From Amorphochlora amoebiformis (Eukaryota; Cercozoa; Chlorarachniophyceae): 64,000 nt of DNA. Below the pieces are notes generated by a model. That model was not told where the DNA came from and ran no database searches. It saw only the letters and a program-made list of their open reading frames with translations. Position numbers and translations under genes: made by a program. This document shows positions 1 through 51,006 of this stretch, piece by piece. Where the stretch lies: positions 23,388-87,387 of the forward strand of contig BAAHQB010000457.1 in the NCBI GenBank assembly GCA_054601695.1, given 5' to 3'. Position 1 is the stretch's first letter, and every line of letters begins with the position of its first letter.

Positions 1-60
1 CAAATCACATAAGGTGTAACATGTTTCTCAAATCTATGTGATCATAAAATGAGATCTTAC

Positions 61-27470
<27,410 letters not shown>

Positions 27471-27763
27471 GAATCCCAACACGGACGAAGCGGCGCGAAG
27501 TTATATTTAGGGTTTTTCCCGTGGAACGCCAACTCAAGACTGTGTGTTCGACACTCATGCCCGGCACTGACGGGCCAGTGACGGAGCTCGAACGGGTACT
27601 ACCGGGTAGTGTTTGGATCCCCTAGAATCTCCATGCGGATAAAAGCGATCTCCACAAATCTCCATGGTTGTGCACCTCGCAAGTTCCCATGTATTCTAGT
27701 ATATATAACATGATTATGACTAGTCCCGGCCTATGTATCATAATGTGTACATTTATATTTTAA

Positions 27764-27851
<88 letters not shown>

Positions 27852-28736
27852 TGTATGTATGTATGTTCATATACATGCACATATATTCGTATAAATTTAA
27901 TTTAACATTGTATTCTTGGAAGGTTAAAAAGAAAGTCAATACTGGTACATACGACATTACTAGACGTATATCTTGACTATAATCATGATATATATATATA
28001 TATATACATATGTATAAATAAATACATATATATATACATATATATATATATAATATATTATATGTGTTTACGTGGTACATGTGTGTGTGTGTAAATTCAC
28101 TATGATATATAAATATATCTATCATTTATCTTGATATCTAGGATATACAGTCGGCATGATATATCTAGACATGCGCTAGTCTAGCATACTACATATACAT
28201 GTACATCATTGGCAATTATCATTGGGATCGATCATGAGTCATGACAGAATCCTATAACTAGTTAAGTTGTCAGCCTATGATTAATATCTTGTCATAACGC
28301 GTTCATGGCTGCGGACAAATACAAGGGGTCCACCTACTGGAGCTACTCCAGGGGACATGACACGTAGCATGGTTCAAAATTCATAATTCGTATTTATTCA
28401 TACATCTATCTAGACATACAGTAGATACATATATCTAGATATGTATATAGTTGTATCTAGTGTATATACACATCATGATATATTACAAATATATCGTGTC
28501 ATTGCATCTATTATGCCAAAATATACAGTAACATGTACTTTCGAATGATAGATCCTTGAACGCGTAATTAATTAAGGTATACTTAAACTTCAAGTCAAAC
28601 GCAACGGTTTACTTCTCAGACTCAACCAACAAATGTAATCTGGTTACCAATCACCTAGATTACTGGATGAAACGGCAGATTCAGAAACTGCTGATTCCTC
28701 GAAGGCAATTTAAGGTAATTTCTCAGAAAACCATCA
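27471..28736. other. Intergenic region between two minus-strand genes
   Basis: This region is upstream of the giant gene and downstream of the CW/ARID gene. It has mixed-composition DNA at 27471-27760, where the giant gene's promoter should lie, then TA tracts (27771-27845, 27990-28055), then 28130-28736 of ordinary AT-rich sequence with scattered ATATCTAGA-type motifs. I see no open frame, RNA gene or clear TATA box that can be told apart from the TA background. Confidence 0.5.
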
Positions 28737-42710
<13,974 letters not shown>

Positions 42711-43344
42711 TTATATTGCAATATTTAAGATTGATCCCAAAATCTTGATCAAATCGATTCCCTCCCTCTCCTCCGCGCCCTCCGACATCTCCAAAACTGG
42801 CTATCTTAAGGTATCTCTCGCAATAACTATCAGAAAATTAAGGAATGTTATTCTCACCACGTGCGACCATCGCGTGCAGTTGACGCAAGATATCCACTCC
42901 TTCCCATCGAATCCATTCTTATTTGACTGTCGGTAAACCTGATAAATAGGCCAAAACATTATAGAAATGAACACGAACTTCAAGCCATAGGTAGATCGGG
43001 GTGGAATAGAGTGAAAATCAACACCGAAGCTCGGAAGCAAGCATACGTCACAAACGTACCTGCTCACAATGCGGGCAAAACTTCTCCTGTGAAAGAGCAA
43101 TCCCACAGCCATTACACAACCATTCTGGTTTCCCGCGATGAATCACCCTTGACCTGCAACCGTCAAAACTCTCTCGTCAACCCAAAACATACCCATCCGG
43201 AGGTGGAAGAGATGTGGGAAGTTACCATCGGATGGTGCTTCTCGTCTGGCAATACTTGTTCCCGCAGACTCTCTTCACATCCAAGGACTTGGTCGATCCG
43301 ATGGATGGACTGACCTGAAGCTGAGCGGCCGCGCGTCCGAGCAT
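42711..43344 (-). CDS. Small GATA-like plus PHD-like zinc-finger protein (left-arm copy)
   Basis: Four exons: 43226-43344 (ATG), 43060-43153, 42858-42938, 42711-42800 (TAA), 127 residues, in continuous phase. The first motif, C-G-N-K-Y-C-Q-T-R-S-T-I-R-W ... P-E-W-L-C-N-G-C-G, follows the GATA finger plan (C..C-x-T-x-T..W...LCN-x-CG), with four residues instead of two between the first cysteines. The second, F-C-P-H-C ... W-I-S-C-V-N-C-T-R-W-S-H, resembles the middle of a PHD finger but lacks an obvious final Cys pair. The tail is acidic. Likely nuclear, binding DNA or chromatin; the family assignment is inference. It is divergent from the gene at 43539, with 194 bp between the two ATGs. The right-arm copy keeps the same exon lengths and stop. 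Confidence 0.78.
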
Positions 43345-43538
43345 GGTAGGATCGTGCGACAAGGAGAGATGAGTCTCGAGACGGGTTGGGGCGCTAGTCG
43401 GGCAAGATTTAATTTTTCGGCCGATTGATAAAAACCGTAAGAGGCCTTAAGACCTTTCATAACGTTCCCTTAGACCCTCTAATAGTTTTTGGTATTATCT
43501 CGCCCCATGCGTGCTCCTGACACATCATCCACCGAAAA
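43345..43538. promoter_or_regulatory. Shared upstream region of a divergent gene pair (left arm)
   Basis: These 194 bp separate the start codons of two oppositely directed genes, so both promoters must lie here or in the first exons. The sequence is free of TA tracts, unlike most of the window. I see no convincing TATA box. The arrangement is kept in the right arm at 57137-57330. Confidence 0.5.
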
Positions 43539-44417
<879 letters not shown>

Positions 44418-44721
44418 TCTCGTCCCTCTCTCTCCTATGCCCAAGCCCCAACCTAACCCCAAGCTCAAACCTAGCCCGAAATAATATGGCAGACAAACCG
44501 AAGAATTATTGAAATGATTGTGAGACTTGGAGAACCTCAGATATCGAGGATTCTTGTTCCCGGGTCTCTAGATGGCAAGAAATGGTCCGGAAGAGGGGGA
44601 GGGGGGAGAGGGGGGGGGGAAATGCTTTTGTATGTGTATGTATGTATGTGTGTGTGGTGTATGTTTAAATTTGTGTTCGTAAGTTTTTTGAATGAATATT
44701 ATATTTTTTTTAATGTTATAG

Positions 44722-44785
<64 letters not shown>

Positions 44786-44868
44786 GTATAGAGACATTTT
44801 GCATATATCAATTTTTAGATATGAAGTATGTATATTTTATACACACATATGTATATGTACATATGCAT

Positions 44869-44928
<60 letters not shown>

Positions 44929-45037
44929 ACAATACAGATTTTGATATCTTATGCACACACTTACACATACACATACACATAAGTATATACGTATGTATAT
45001 ATTAACATAAATTGTTAATTTATTCATTTGTTTCTCT

Positions 45038-45106
<69 letters not shown>

Positions 45107-45142
45107 TATGCATTTGTAAACATTATCATGGTATATATATAC

Positions 45143-45214
<72 letters not shown>

Positions 45215-45305
45215 AAATATATATATATATATATATATACTAAGTACATATACCCAATACATATGTATACAAATAAATATGTATTACATATATATATATA
45301 TATAT
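44418..45305. other. Intergenic region up to the left copia element
   Basis: It includes a G-rich purine stretch at 44584-44621, TA tracts, TG tracts near 45088-45106 and 45205-45213, and short unique blocks. The counterpart is 55429-56262. The last ~110 bp before the element (45196-45305) do not match the right arm well, although both sides are TA-rich. No gene is seen. Confidence 0.55.
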
Positions 45306-45543
45306 TGTTAACGTATACCGGACCTACAAGCTTAACTAGACGTCAGATCGCTAGACTACCGTCATATTCGTAATCTACGCATGCGAATTAGCAATAGTCA
45401 TCCGAGGGGAAGATCTTCCAAGGGAAGACCTTAGGTAGGGAAGGCCTTCTACGCGAGAATTTTCTTGTGAATTTAGTCATTATCATTTGCCATAATCCAA
45501 ACGGACAACAGTCAATCGGACAACTACCACTGCTACGCTGACA
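45306..45543 (+). repeat. 5' LTR of left copia element
   Basis: 238 bp from TGTTAACG to GCTGACA, bounded by TA tract on the left and the primer-binding site on the right. Same length and sequence as the 3' LTR at 49729-49966. Confidence 0.97.
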
Positions 45544-45552
45544 GGTTATGAG
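45544..45552 (+). other. Primer-binding site for a half-tRNA (initiator Met anticodon loop), overlapping the Gag-Pol start
   Basis: GGTTATGAG begins right after the LTR. Its complement CTCATAACC is the anticodon-loop sequence of eukaryotic initiator tRNA-Met, not a tRNA 3' end. Drosophila copia and yeast Ty5 are known to prime from this internal site. The ATG at 45548 lies inside the site, so there is no leader between LTR and coding region. Confidence 0.8.
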
Positions 45553-48500
45553 TTTCGAAGCGACACGTACTGCCCTACTCAAGTGGACTGCCAAGCTGAA
45601 GCTTACCAAGGAGGACGACTGGACCAAATATGCCAAGAGCGTCTCTATGATGGTGAAGGCACTTCAGCTCGAGGACTGCATGAAGCTTGGGGCACGATCC
45701 ATCATGGATTGGAAGAATCCTGACGCTCTACGTCCACAGCATGTGGTTGAGATGAAGGAGGGGAAATGGGCAACGAATCTCGATGGGAAAGAGGACGCGC
45801 ATATAAAGTTGAGGATGCTACTGCATGCTACATTGGTGCTCACGGTGGGACGTAAGTATGAACATCTTACAACCGGGAGGGAGGATCCAGTGTACCTCTG
45901 GGCTCGTCTGCGCGCTGGCATCGAGGGTCCACGACTGTTTAGGAGGATGAAGCTACAGAAGAAGTTGAATCGTCAGACGCTTGACGATTACAGCGGCGAT
46001 TTCGGGAAGCTGGCTTCGGAGATCGAGGAGACGGCGGATGCACTCACCGGGCTGGGCAAGACCATGGACGACGAGGACAGGATCGTGGCGCTCATGATGG
46101 CTCTCCCGGAGGACGAGTACGGCTCTACACTCGAGAATATTGCACTGCACCCTACTACCTACCAAGCGGCGGTAACGGCGATCACTAGTGTGGCAGCAAG
46201 GAAGGCGGCTAACAACTATGAGACCAAGGTAAAGGATATCGTGGCGGCCGGCCATGAGCATCAAGGGACCAAGAATCTCAAGGACATGTCTGCGAAGGAT
46301 CTTGCGAAGATGAAGACTAGGATCGACAAGTTGATGACCGCGAAGTCTGGGAGGCCGAAGGGAGCATCGAGGAAGTTCAGGGGCAAATGTTTCAAGTGCA
46401 AAAAGAAGGGGCACATGAAGAAGGATTGTCCATTGCTCAACAAACAAGATGATGATGCGGCGATACTTGAGGATGGCAGCGAATCGGATTACAACTGGAG
46501 CACGGTGGCAGGCAACTGGGGCGACGGCTCGACTGCTGGATATCTGGTGCTCGACAGTGGATGCACGAGGAGCTGCTTCAAGGACAAGCGGTACTTCAAG
46601 ACCTTCAGGGTGGTGAAGAATCATGCTTTCAAGCTAGGCAACGGCGAGACCCGAATGGAATCCAAGGGCTTTGGGGACGTTGAAGTGCCACTAAGGAATG
46701 GGAAAGTACTCAAGATGACCAATGTGGCATATTGCCCCGGAGCTGCGGCGAACTACGTGGCTCAACGGCGGCTACGTGAAGATGGATATCGACTCAGGTT
46801 CGTGGGGGAGCAGGACGACGTCTCGATTATGAAGGATGGAGATGAGATCTGCAGGACTTCTGGGACCAAGAAGAAGCTCTTCCTCATCCCTGTGGCGAAC
46901 GATGATAACCTTGGCGCATGGTTTGACGACAAGGCGAGGTCGAGGTCCTTATGGAAATGGCACCTGGCACTAGGACATACGCCAAGTAGGGTCATCAAGA
47001 AGATGAAGAAGTCGGGAGTCGTGGCTGGATTGTCAATTTCGGATGTCAAGGAGCATCCAGAGGTATGCGAATGCTGCCAAGTCACGAAGATGAAGAAGCA
47101 ACCAATGAGCTCCAAGAAACCGAAGGAGCACAAGGTGAAGACGGTGATGGATACATGGCATGGAGACGTTATTGGAAAGTACGTCGGGTCACCAGAGGGC
47201 AGCTATGCTATCGTTTTGGCCGACGAAGGATCTGGATACCTGATGGGAACATCGTTAGGAGGCAAGAAGTTTTTCAAGGAGTTCAAGGCTTACCTGGAGA
47301 TGTTGGAGAACAAAACTGGCAAAAGATTGAAGAGGTTCGTGTACGACGACGGCAAGGAGGTGCTAGATAAGCAGCTGGTGGACTACTGCCGTGGAAAGGG
47401 CATTGAAATCGTTCAGGCAGCACCAAGAACACCACAGCAGAATGGGTTCATCGAGAGGCGAATCCAGACGGTCAAGAGAATGACTCGGGCAGCGCTGAAG
47501 CAAAGCGGCTTGGGATTGAAGTATTGGCCAGCAGCACTCCGATATGCGATATATACACTTAATCGCATACCACCATCACGAGGGAAGAGGACCGCGTACG
47601 AGAAAATCTTCAAGAAGAAGCCATCGGTGGCACATCTACATGCCTTTGGATGTGTCGGATATCGTGTTAAAGACCCAAAACTGATGGATCAAGGCGGATT
47701 CGGCGACAAGGCTGAACGATGCAGGTTCCTAGGATACACAGGGGATCAGACTAAAACGTTCAAAGTGCTTAAGGAAAACGGTAAAGTGGTGAAAGAGGCG
47801 CATGTTAGGTTCTACGATACCATATTCAACTTCAAGGCTCGACGAGAAGATATATATATATCTCCTGAGAAGCAGAATGATATATATATATATCCTGAAA
47901 CGACGTTCTCCGACGACAAGGCTGCCGACGGAGAGGGGGAGAAGAACAATGCACCGGATATGGGGGAGTCTGACGACGACGACGACAACGACGACGAAGA
48001 AGAAACGGCACCTAGGCGTTCAACACGCACTCGGACGCAACGCACAGTATACGACGGACAAGGAGGCAGCGAGATCCCAAGCGCTAAGGGCAACGTTGAA
48101 GTGGCTGCGGCGATGGAGGACTGCATGTTCGGTATAAGCGACGGCACCGAACCCAAGAACTGGGAGGAGGCGAGGCATCATCCTGCATGGGTGAAGGCAA
48201 CCGATGAAGAGATAGAGGCACTGGAGAAGAACGGGACCTGGAAGATCATCGCACGACGACCTGAGATGAGGGTTGTTGGTGTTAGGACTCTCTACAAGCA
48301 GAAACTGAACAAGGATGGTGAACCTGGGCGCAAGAAGGCACGCGTGGTGGCGAAGGGATATACACAGTATGGGGTGAGCTTTAATGATCGATACGCCCCG
48401 ACACTGAGGATCGCCAGCTTAAGGGCCATTCTGGCACTTGCACAAGTGAAGGGACGAAAGGTATTGAGTGCGGACATCAACAACGCGTACCTACACGGAC

Positions 48501-49762
48501 CAGAGGACGACGAAGTCTATATGGAGATACCAGAGAGCATGAGGGATAAGTACGATCCAAGCAAATACGTATGTGACCTTCAGAAGAGCATCTACGGGCT
48601 GAAGACTGCTGGGAGGAACTGGAACAAATGCTTCGACAAATATATGGAGTCGAAAGGATATCGGAGGTGCAGGAGTGACCCGTGCGTCTACATGCATCAT
48701 CAGAGGGACGTCATCGTATGTGTATACGTGGACGACGTCGTGTGTACAGCAGCGCGAGAGAAGGATGGGTATACGTTCCTGCAAGGCCTCCGTGCTAGAT
48801 TTGGGATTAAAGAAATGGGTGAGCTGGATTTTGTTCTGGGAATATCGGTGACGAAGATTGGAAAGGACCTGATAATGTCACAAGAAGCCTACGCTAAGAG
48901 GATTCTGATCGAGTACAAGATGCAAAACTGCAAGGGAGTCACCACGCCTATGGCACCATCTGTGAAGCTCACCAAAGACGAAGAAGGACCTGGAGTTGAC
49001 CAAGAAAAATATCGCTCCATTATTGGGAAGATTGCGTACTTAGCAACATGTACAAGACCGGACTTAGCATACACGGTATCAAAGCTGTCAAGGTACCTGA
49101 ACGATCCGAAGCGAAGTCACATGCTGGCTGTAGAGTACGCCCTGAGGTACATCAAGCGTACACTGCACTACGGACTTCGGTTCACGAACGCTGGGACTGA
49201 TATGAAGATGTATGTCGACGCTGATCATGCTGGATGCCTGGATACTAGAAGGTCGACAAGTGGATGTTTGATCATCTTCGGAGGAAATTTGATACATTGG
49301 CGTTCGAAGCGACAGACAATTGCTGTGAAGAGCTCAGCCATTGCCGAGTACGTCGCTTTGTCGGAAGGGCTGGACGAATTGCTATGGATGCGGAACTTAT
49401 TTTTAGAGTTGGACGTGAAGTTGGGATCGTCGATGGTTTATGAGGACAACACTGCGTGTATACGGATCGCGGAGAATCCTATCTTGTCTCAGAAAACCAA
49501 GGCCGTCGATCTGCACTTCCACTACTGTCGGGATCACCTGCAACGTGGGATATATATGTTGGAATATATACCAACAGATCAACAGTTAGCGGATGGGCTT
49601 ACCAAGGCTGTGAGCGGTGCTACACTCTTCAAGCTGGCGGAAGCATATCTGGACACGGAAGCGCATGTGGCTCCAACCAAGAGCGCAGCAGAGGTCGACG
49701 CTGGCAGGAGCGGCGCGTCGAGGGGGAGTGTTAACGTATACCGGACCTACAAGCTTAACTAG
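45548..49762 (+). CDS. gag-pol: Copia Gag-Pol polyprotein (left)
   Basis: One 1,404-codon frame with domains in copia order. Gag with zinc knuckle CFKCKKKGHMKKDC at about 280-293. Aspartic protease V-L-D-S-G at about 333-337. HHCC integrase finger (W-H-L-A-L-G-H ... C-E-C-C) at about 470-508. Integrase core, with D-T-W-H-G-D near 536 and TPQQNGFIERR near 628. Reverse transcriptase starting about 890, with V-Y-V-D-D-V near 1058. RNase H, with M-Y-V-D-A-D-H-A-G near 1218 and Y-E-D-N-T-A near 1297. It makes the proteins needed to copy and insert the element. All catalytic residues I can place are present. The stop codon lies in the 3' LTR, which encodes the last residues. Two short TA runs inside the frame (47850-47892) encode I-Y-I and I-Y-I-Y between integrase and RT. 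The start at 45548 is the first ATG after the LTR. Confidence 0.97.
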   Translation: MSFEATRTALLKWTAKLKLTKEDDWTKYAKSVSMMVKALQLEDCMKLGARSIMDWKNPDALRPQHVVEMKEGKWATNLDGKEDAHIKLRMLLHATLVLTVGRKYEHLTTGREDPVYLWARLRAGIEGPRLFRRMKLQKKLNRQTLDDYSGDFGKLASEIEETADALTGLGKTMDDEDRIVALMMALPEDEYGSTLENIALHPTTYQAAVTAITSVAARKAANNYETKVKDIVAAGHEHQGTKNLKDMSAKDLAKMKTRIDKLMTAKSGRPKGASRKFRGKCFKCKKKGHMKKDCPLLNKQDDDAAILEDGSESDYNWSTVAGNWGDGSTAGYLVLDSGCTRSCFKDKRYFKTFRVVKNHAFKLGNGETRMESKGFGDVEVPLRNGKVLKMTNVAYCPGAAANYVAQRRLREDGYRLRFVGEQDDVSIMKDGDEICRTSGTKKKLFLIPVANDDNLGAWFDDKARSRSLWKWHLALGHTPSRVIKKMKKSGVVAGLSISDVKEHPEVCECCQVTKMKKQPMSSKKPKEHKVKTVMDTWHGDVIGKYVGSPEGSYAIVLADEGSGYLMGTSLGGKKFFKEFKAYLEMLENKTGKRLKRFVYDDGKEVLDKQLVDYCRGKGIEIVQAAPRTPQQNGFIERRIQTVKRMTRAALKQSGLGLKYWPAALRYAIYTLNRIPPSRGKRTAYEKIFKKKPSVAHLHAFGCVGYRVKDPKLMDQGGFGDKAERCRFLGYTGDQTKTFKVLKENGKVVKEAHVRFYDTIFNFKARREDIYISPEKQNDIYIYPETTFSDDKAADGEGEKNNAPDMGESDDDDDNDDEEETAPRRSTRTRTQRTVYDGQGGSEIPSAKGNVEVAAAMEDCMFGISDGTEPKNWEEARHHPAWVKATDEEIEALEKNGTWKIIARRPEMRVVGVRTLYKQKLNKDGEPGRKKARVVAKGYTQYGVSFNDRYAPTLRIASLRAILALAQVKGRKVLSADINNAYLHGPEDDEVYMEIPESMRDKYDPSKYVCDLQKSIYGLKTAGRNWNKCFDKYMESKGYRRCRSDPCVYMHHQRDVIVCVYVDDVVCTAAREKDGYTFLQGLRARFGIKEMGELDFVLGISVTKIGKDLIMSQEAYAKRILIEYKMQNCKGVTTPMAPSVKLTKDEEGPGVDQEKYRSIIGKIAYLATCTRPDLAYTVSKLSRYLNDPKRSHMLAVEYALRYIKRTLHYGLRFTNAGTDMKMYVDADHAGCLDTRRSTSGCLIIFGGNLIHWRSKRQTIAVKSSAIAEYVALSEGLDELLWMRNLFLELDVKLGSSMVYEDNTACIRIAENPILSQKTKAVDLHFHYCRDHLQRGIYMLEYIPTDQQLADGLTKAVSGATLFKLAEAYLDTEAHVAPTKSAAEVDAGRSGASRGSVNVYRTYKLN
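49720..49728 (+). other. Polypurine tract of left copia element
   Basis: GAGGGGGAG directly precedes the 3' LTR, the standard position for the plus-strand primer. It lies inside the coding frame. Confidence 0.9.
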
Positions 49763-49966
49763 ACGTCAGATCGCTAGACTACCGTCATATTCGTAATCTA
49801 CGCATGCGAATTAGCAATAGTCATCCGAGGGGAAGATCTTCCAAGGGAAGACCTTAGGTAGGGAAGGCCTTCTACGCGAGAATTTTCTTGTGAATTTAGT
49901 CATTATCATTTGCCATAATCCAAACGGACAACAGTCAATCGGACAACTACCACTGCTACGCTGACA
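49729..49966 (+). repeat. 3' LTR of left copia element
   Basis: 238 bp, identical by eye to the 5' LTR. The Gag-Pol stop codon is at 49760-49762 within it. It is followed at once by a TA tract. Confidence 0.97.
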
Positions 49967-49967
49967 A

Positions 49968-50011
<44 letters not shown>

Positions 50012-50075
50012 TGCATAACATGTCTTTTGACACCCTGCACTACCTCATCCGATCGTACCAACCCTAATCCTTAAG

Positions 50076-50370
50076 CTAACCCTAACCCTAACTCTAACCC
50101 TAACCCTAACCCTAACCCTAACCCTAACCCTAACCCTAGCCTTAACTCCAGCTGAGGTAACTCACAGCATCATCCTATCCCTAACCCTAACCCTAACCCT
50201 ACCCCTAACCCTAACCCTAACCCTAGCTCTAACCCTAACCCCAGCCCTCTCCTCCCCTCCGCCGATTCTCCGTTTGAATCCCTTGGTCCAAGGTCAACCC
50301 TAACCCTAACCCTAACCCTAACCCTAACTCTAACCCTAACCCAACCCTAACCCTAACCCTAACCCTAACT
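50076..50370 (+). repeat. Interstitial telomere-like repeats, CCCTAA orientation
   Basis: Three blocks of CCCTAA repeats with scattered variants (CTCTAA, CCCAA, CCCTAC) lie at about 50076-50141, 50181-50241 and 50296-50370. They are separated by short unique sequences. They sit in the spacer between the two inverted copia elements. Degeneracy suggests old telomeric or telomerase-added sequence rather than a live telomere. Confidence 0.92.
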
Positions 50371-50507
50371 AGCAATACCCCCCCCCCGTAGGTTTGCCCT
50401 CGCAAGAGCAATAGAAATCGCTAATTTAACACATCGGTTCAGTATGTATATATATATATATATTATATTTATATATATATATATGTATTTATATACATAT
50501 ATATATA

Positions 50508-50548
<41 letters not shown>

Positions 50549-50707
50549 ATCGCGCACCTGAGGAGAGGGCATGAAGGTCAAGAGCTAGGGTGAGGGTTAG
50601 GGTTAGTGGTATAGTTATGAGTTAGTAGATAGAGTATATTATATATATATAGTATATATTATATATATATATACATATATATTTATATATATATATATAG
50701 AGATATA

Positions 50708-50768
<61 letters not shown>
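50371..50768. other. Remainder of the central spacer
   Basis: A C10 run at 50379-50388, unique sequence to 50445, TA tracts, and at 50588-50610 a short GGGTGAGGGTTAGGGTTAG stretch in the opposite telomeric orientation. More TA follows up to the right element. The spacer has no counterpart in either arm and no gene. Confidence 0.65.
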
Positions 50769-50771
<3 letters not shown>

Positions 50772-51006
50772 CAGCGTAGCAGTGGTAGTTGTCCGATTGA
50801 CTGTTGTCCGTTTGGATTATGGCAAATGATAATGACTAAATTCACAAGAAAATTCTCGCGTAGAAGGCCTTCCCTACCTAAGGTCTTCCCTTGGAAGATC
50901 TTCCCCTCGGATGACTATTGCTAATTCGCATGCGTAGATTACGAATATGACGGTAGTCTAGCGATCTGACGTCTAGTTAAGCTTGTAGGTCCGGTATACG
51001 TTAACA
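50769..51006 (-). repeat. 3' LTR of right copia element
   Basis: 238 bp, TG...CA ends on the element's strand. The polypurine tract is at 51007-51015 and the Gag-Pol stop codon lies inside the LTR at 50973-50975. Confidence 0.97.

Larger units (their letters stand above)
45306..49966 (+). mobile_element. Complete Ty1/copia LTR retrotransposon (left)
   Basis: 4,661 bp: identical 238-bp LTRs, tRNA primer site, one Gag-Pol frame and a polypurine tract. LTR ends are TG...CA. It is inserted in a TA tract, so the target duplication cannot be read (both flanks are ATATAT). Identical LTRs mean recent insertion or recent homogenisation. A nearly identical element in opposite orientation lies at 50769-55428. 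Confidence 0.97.

Noticed and set aside
28130-28736. A second solo LTR or other mobile element in the intergenic region
   Set aside because: Checked for the conserved blocks of the copia LTR (GTCCGTTTGGATTATG, GGTAGTCTAG); neither is present and no terminal repeats are visible.
49967-50768. Head-to-head fusion of two live telomeres
   Set aside because: The repeat orientation is opposite to that expected for end fusion and the repeats are degenerate and interrupted.
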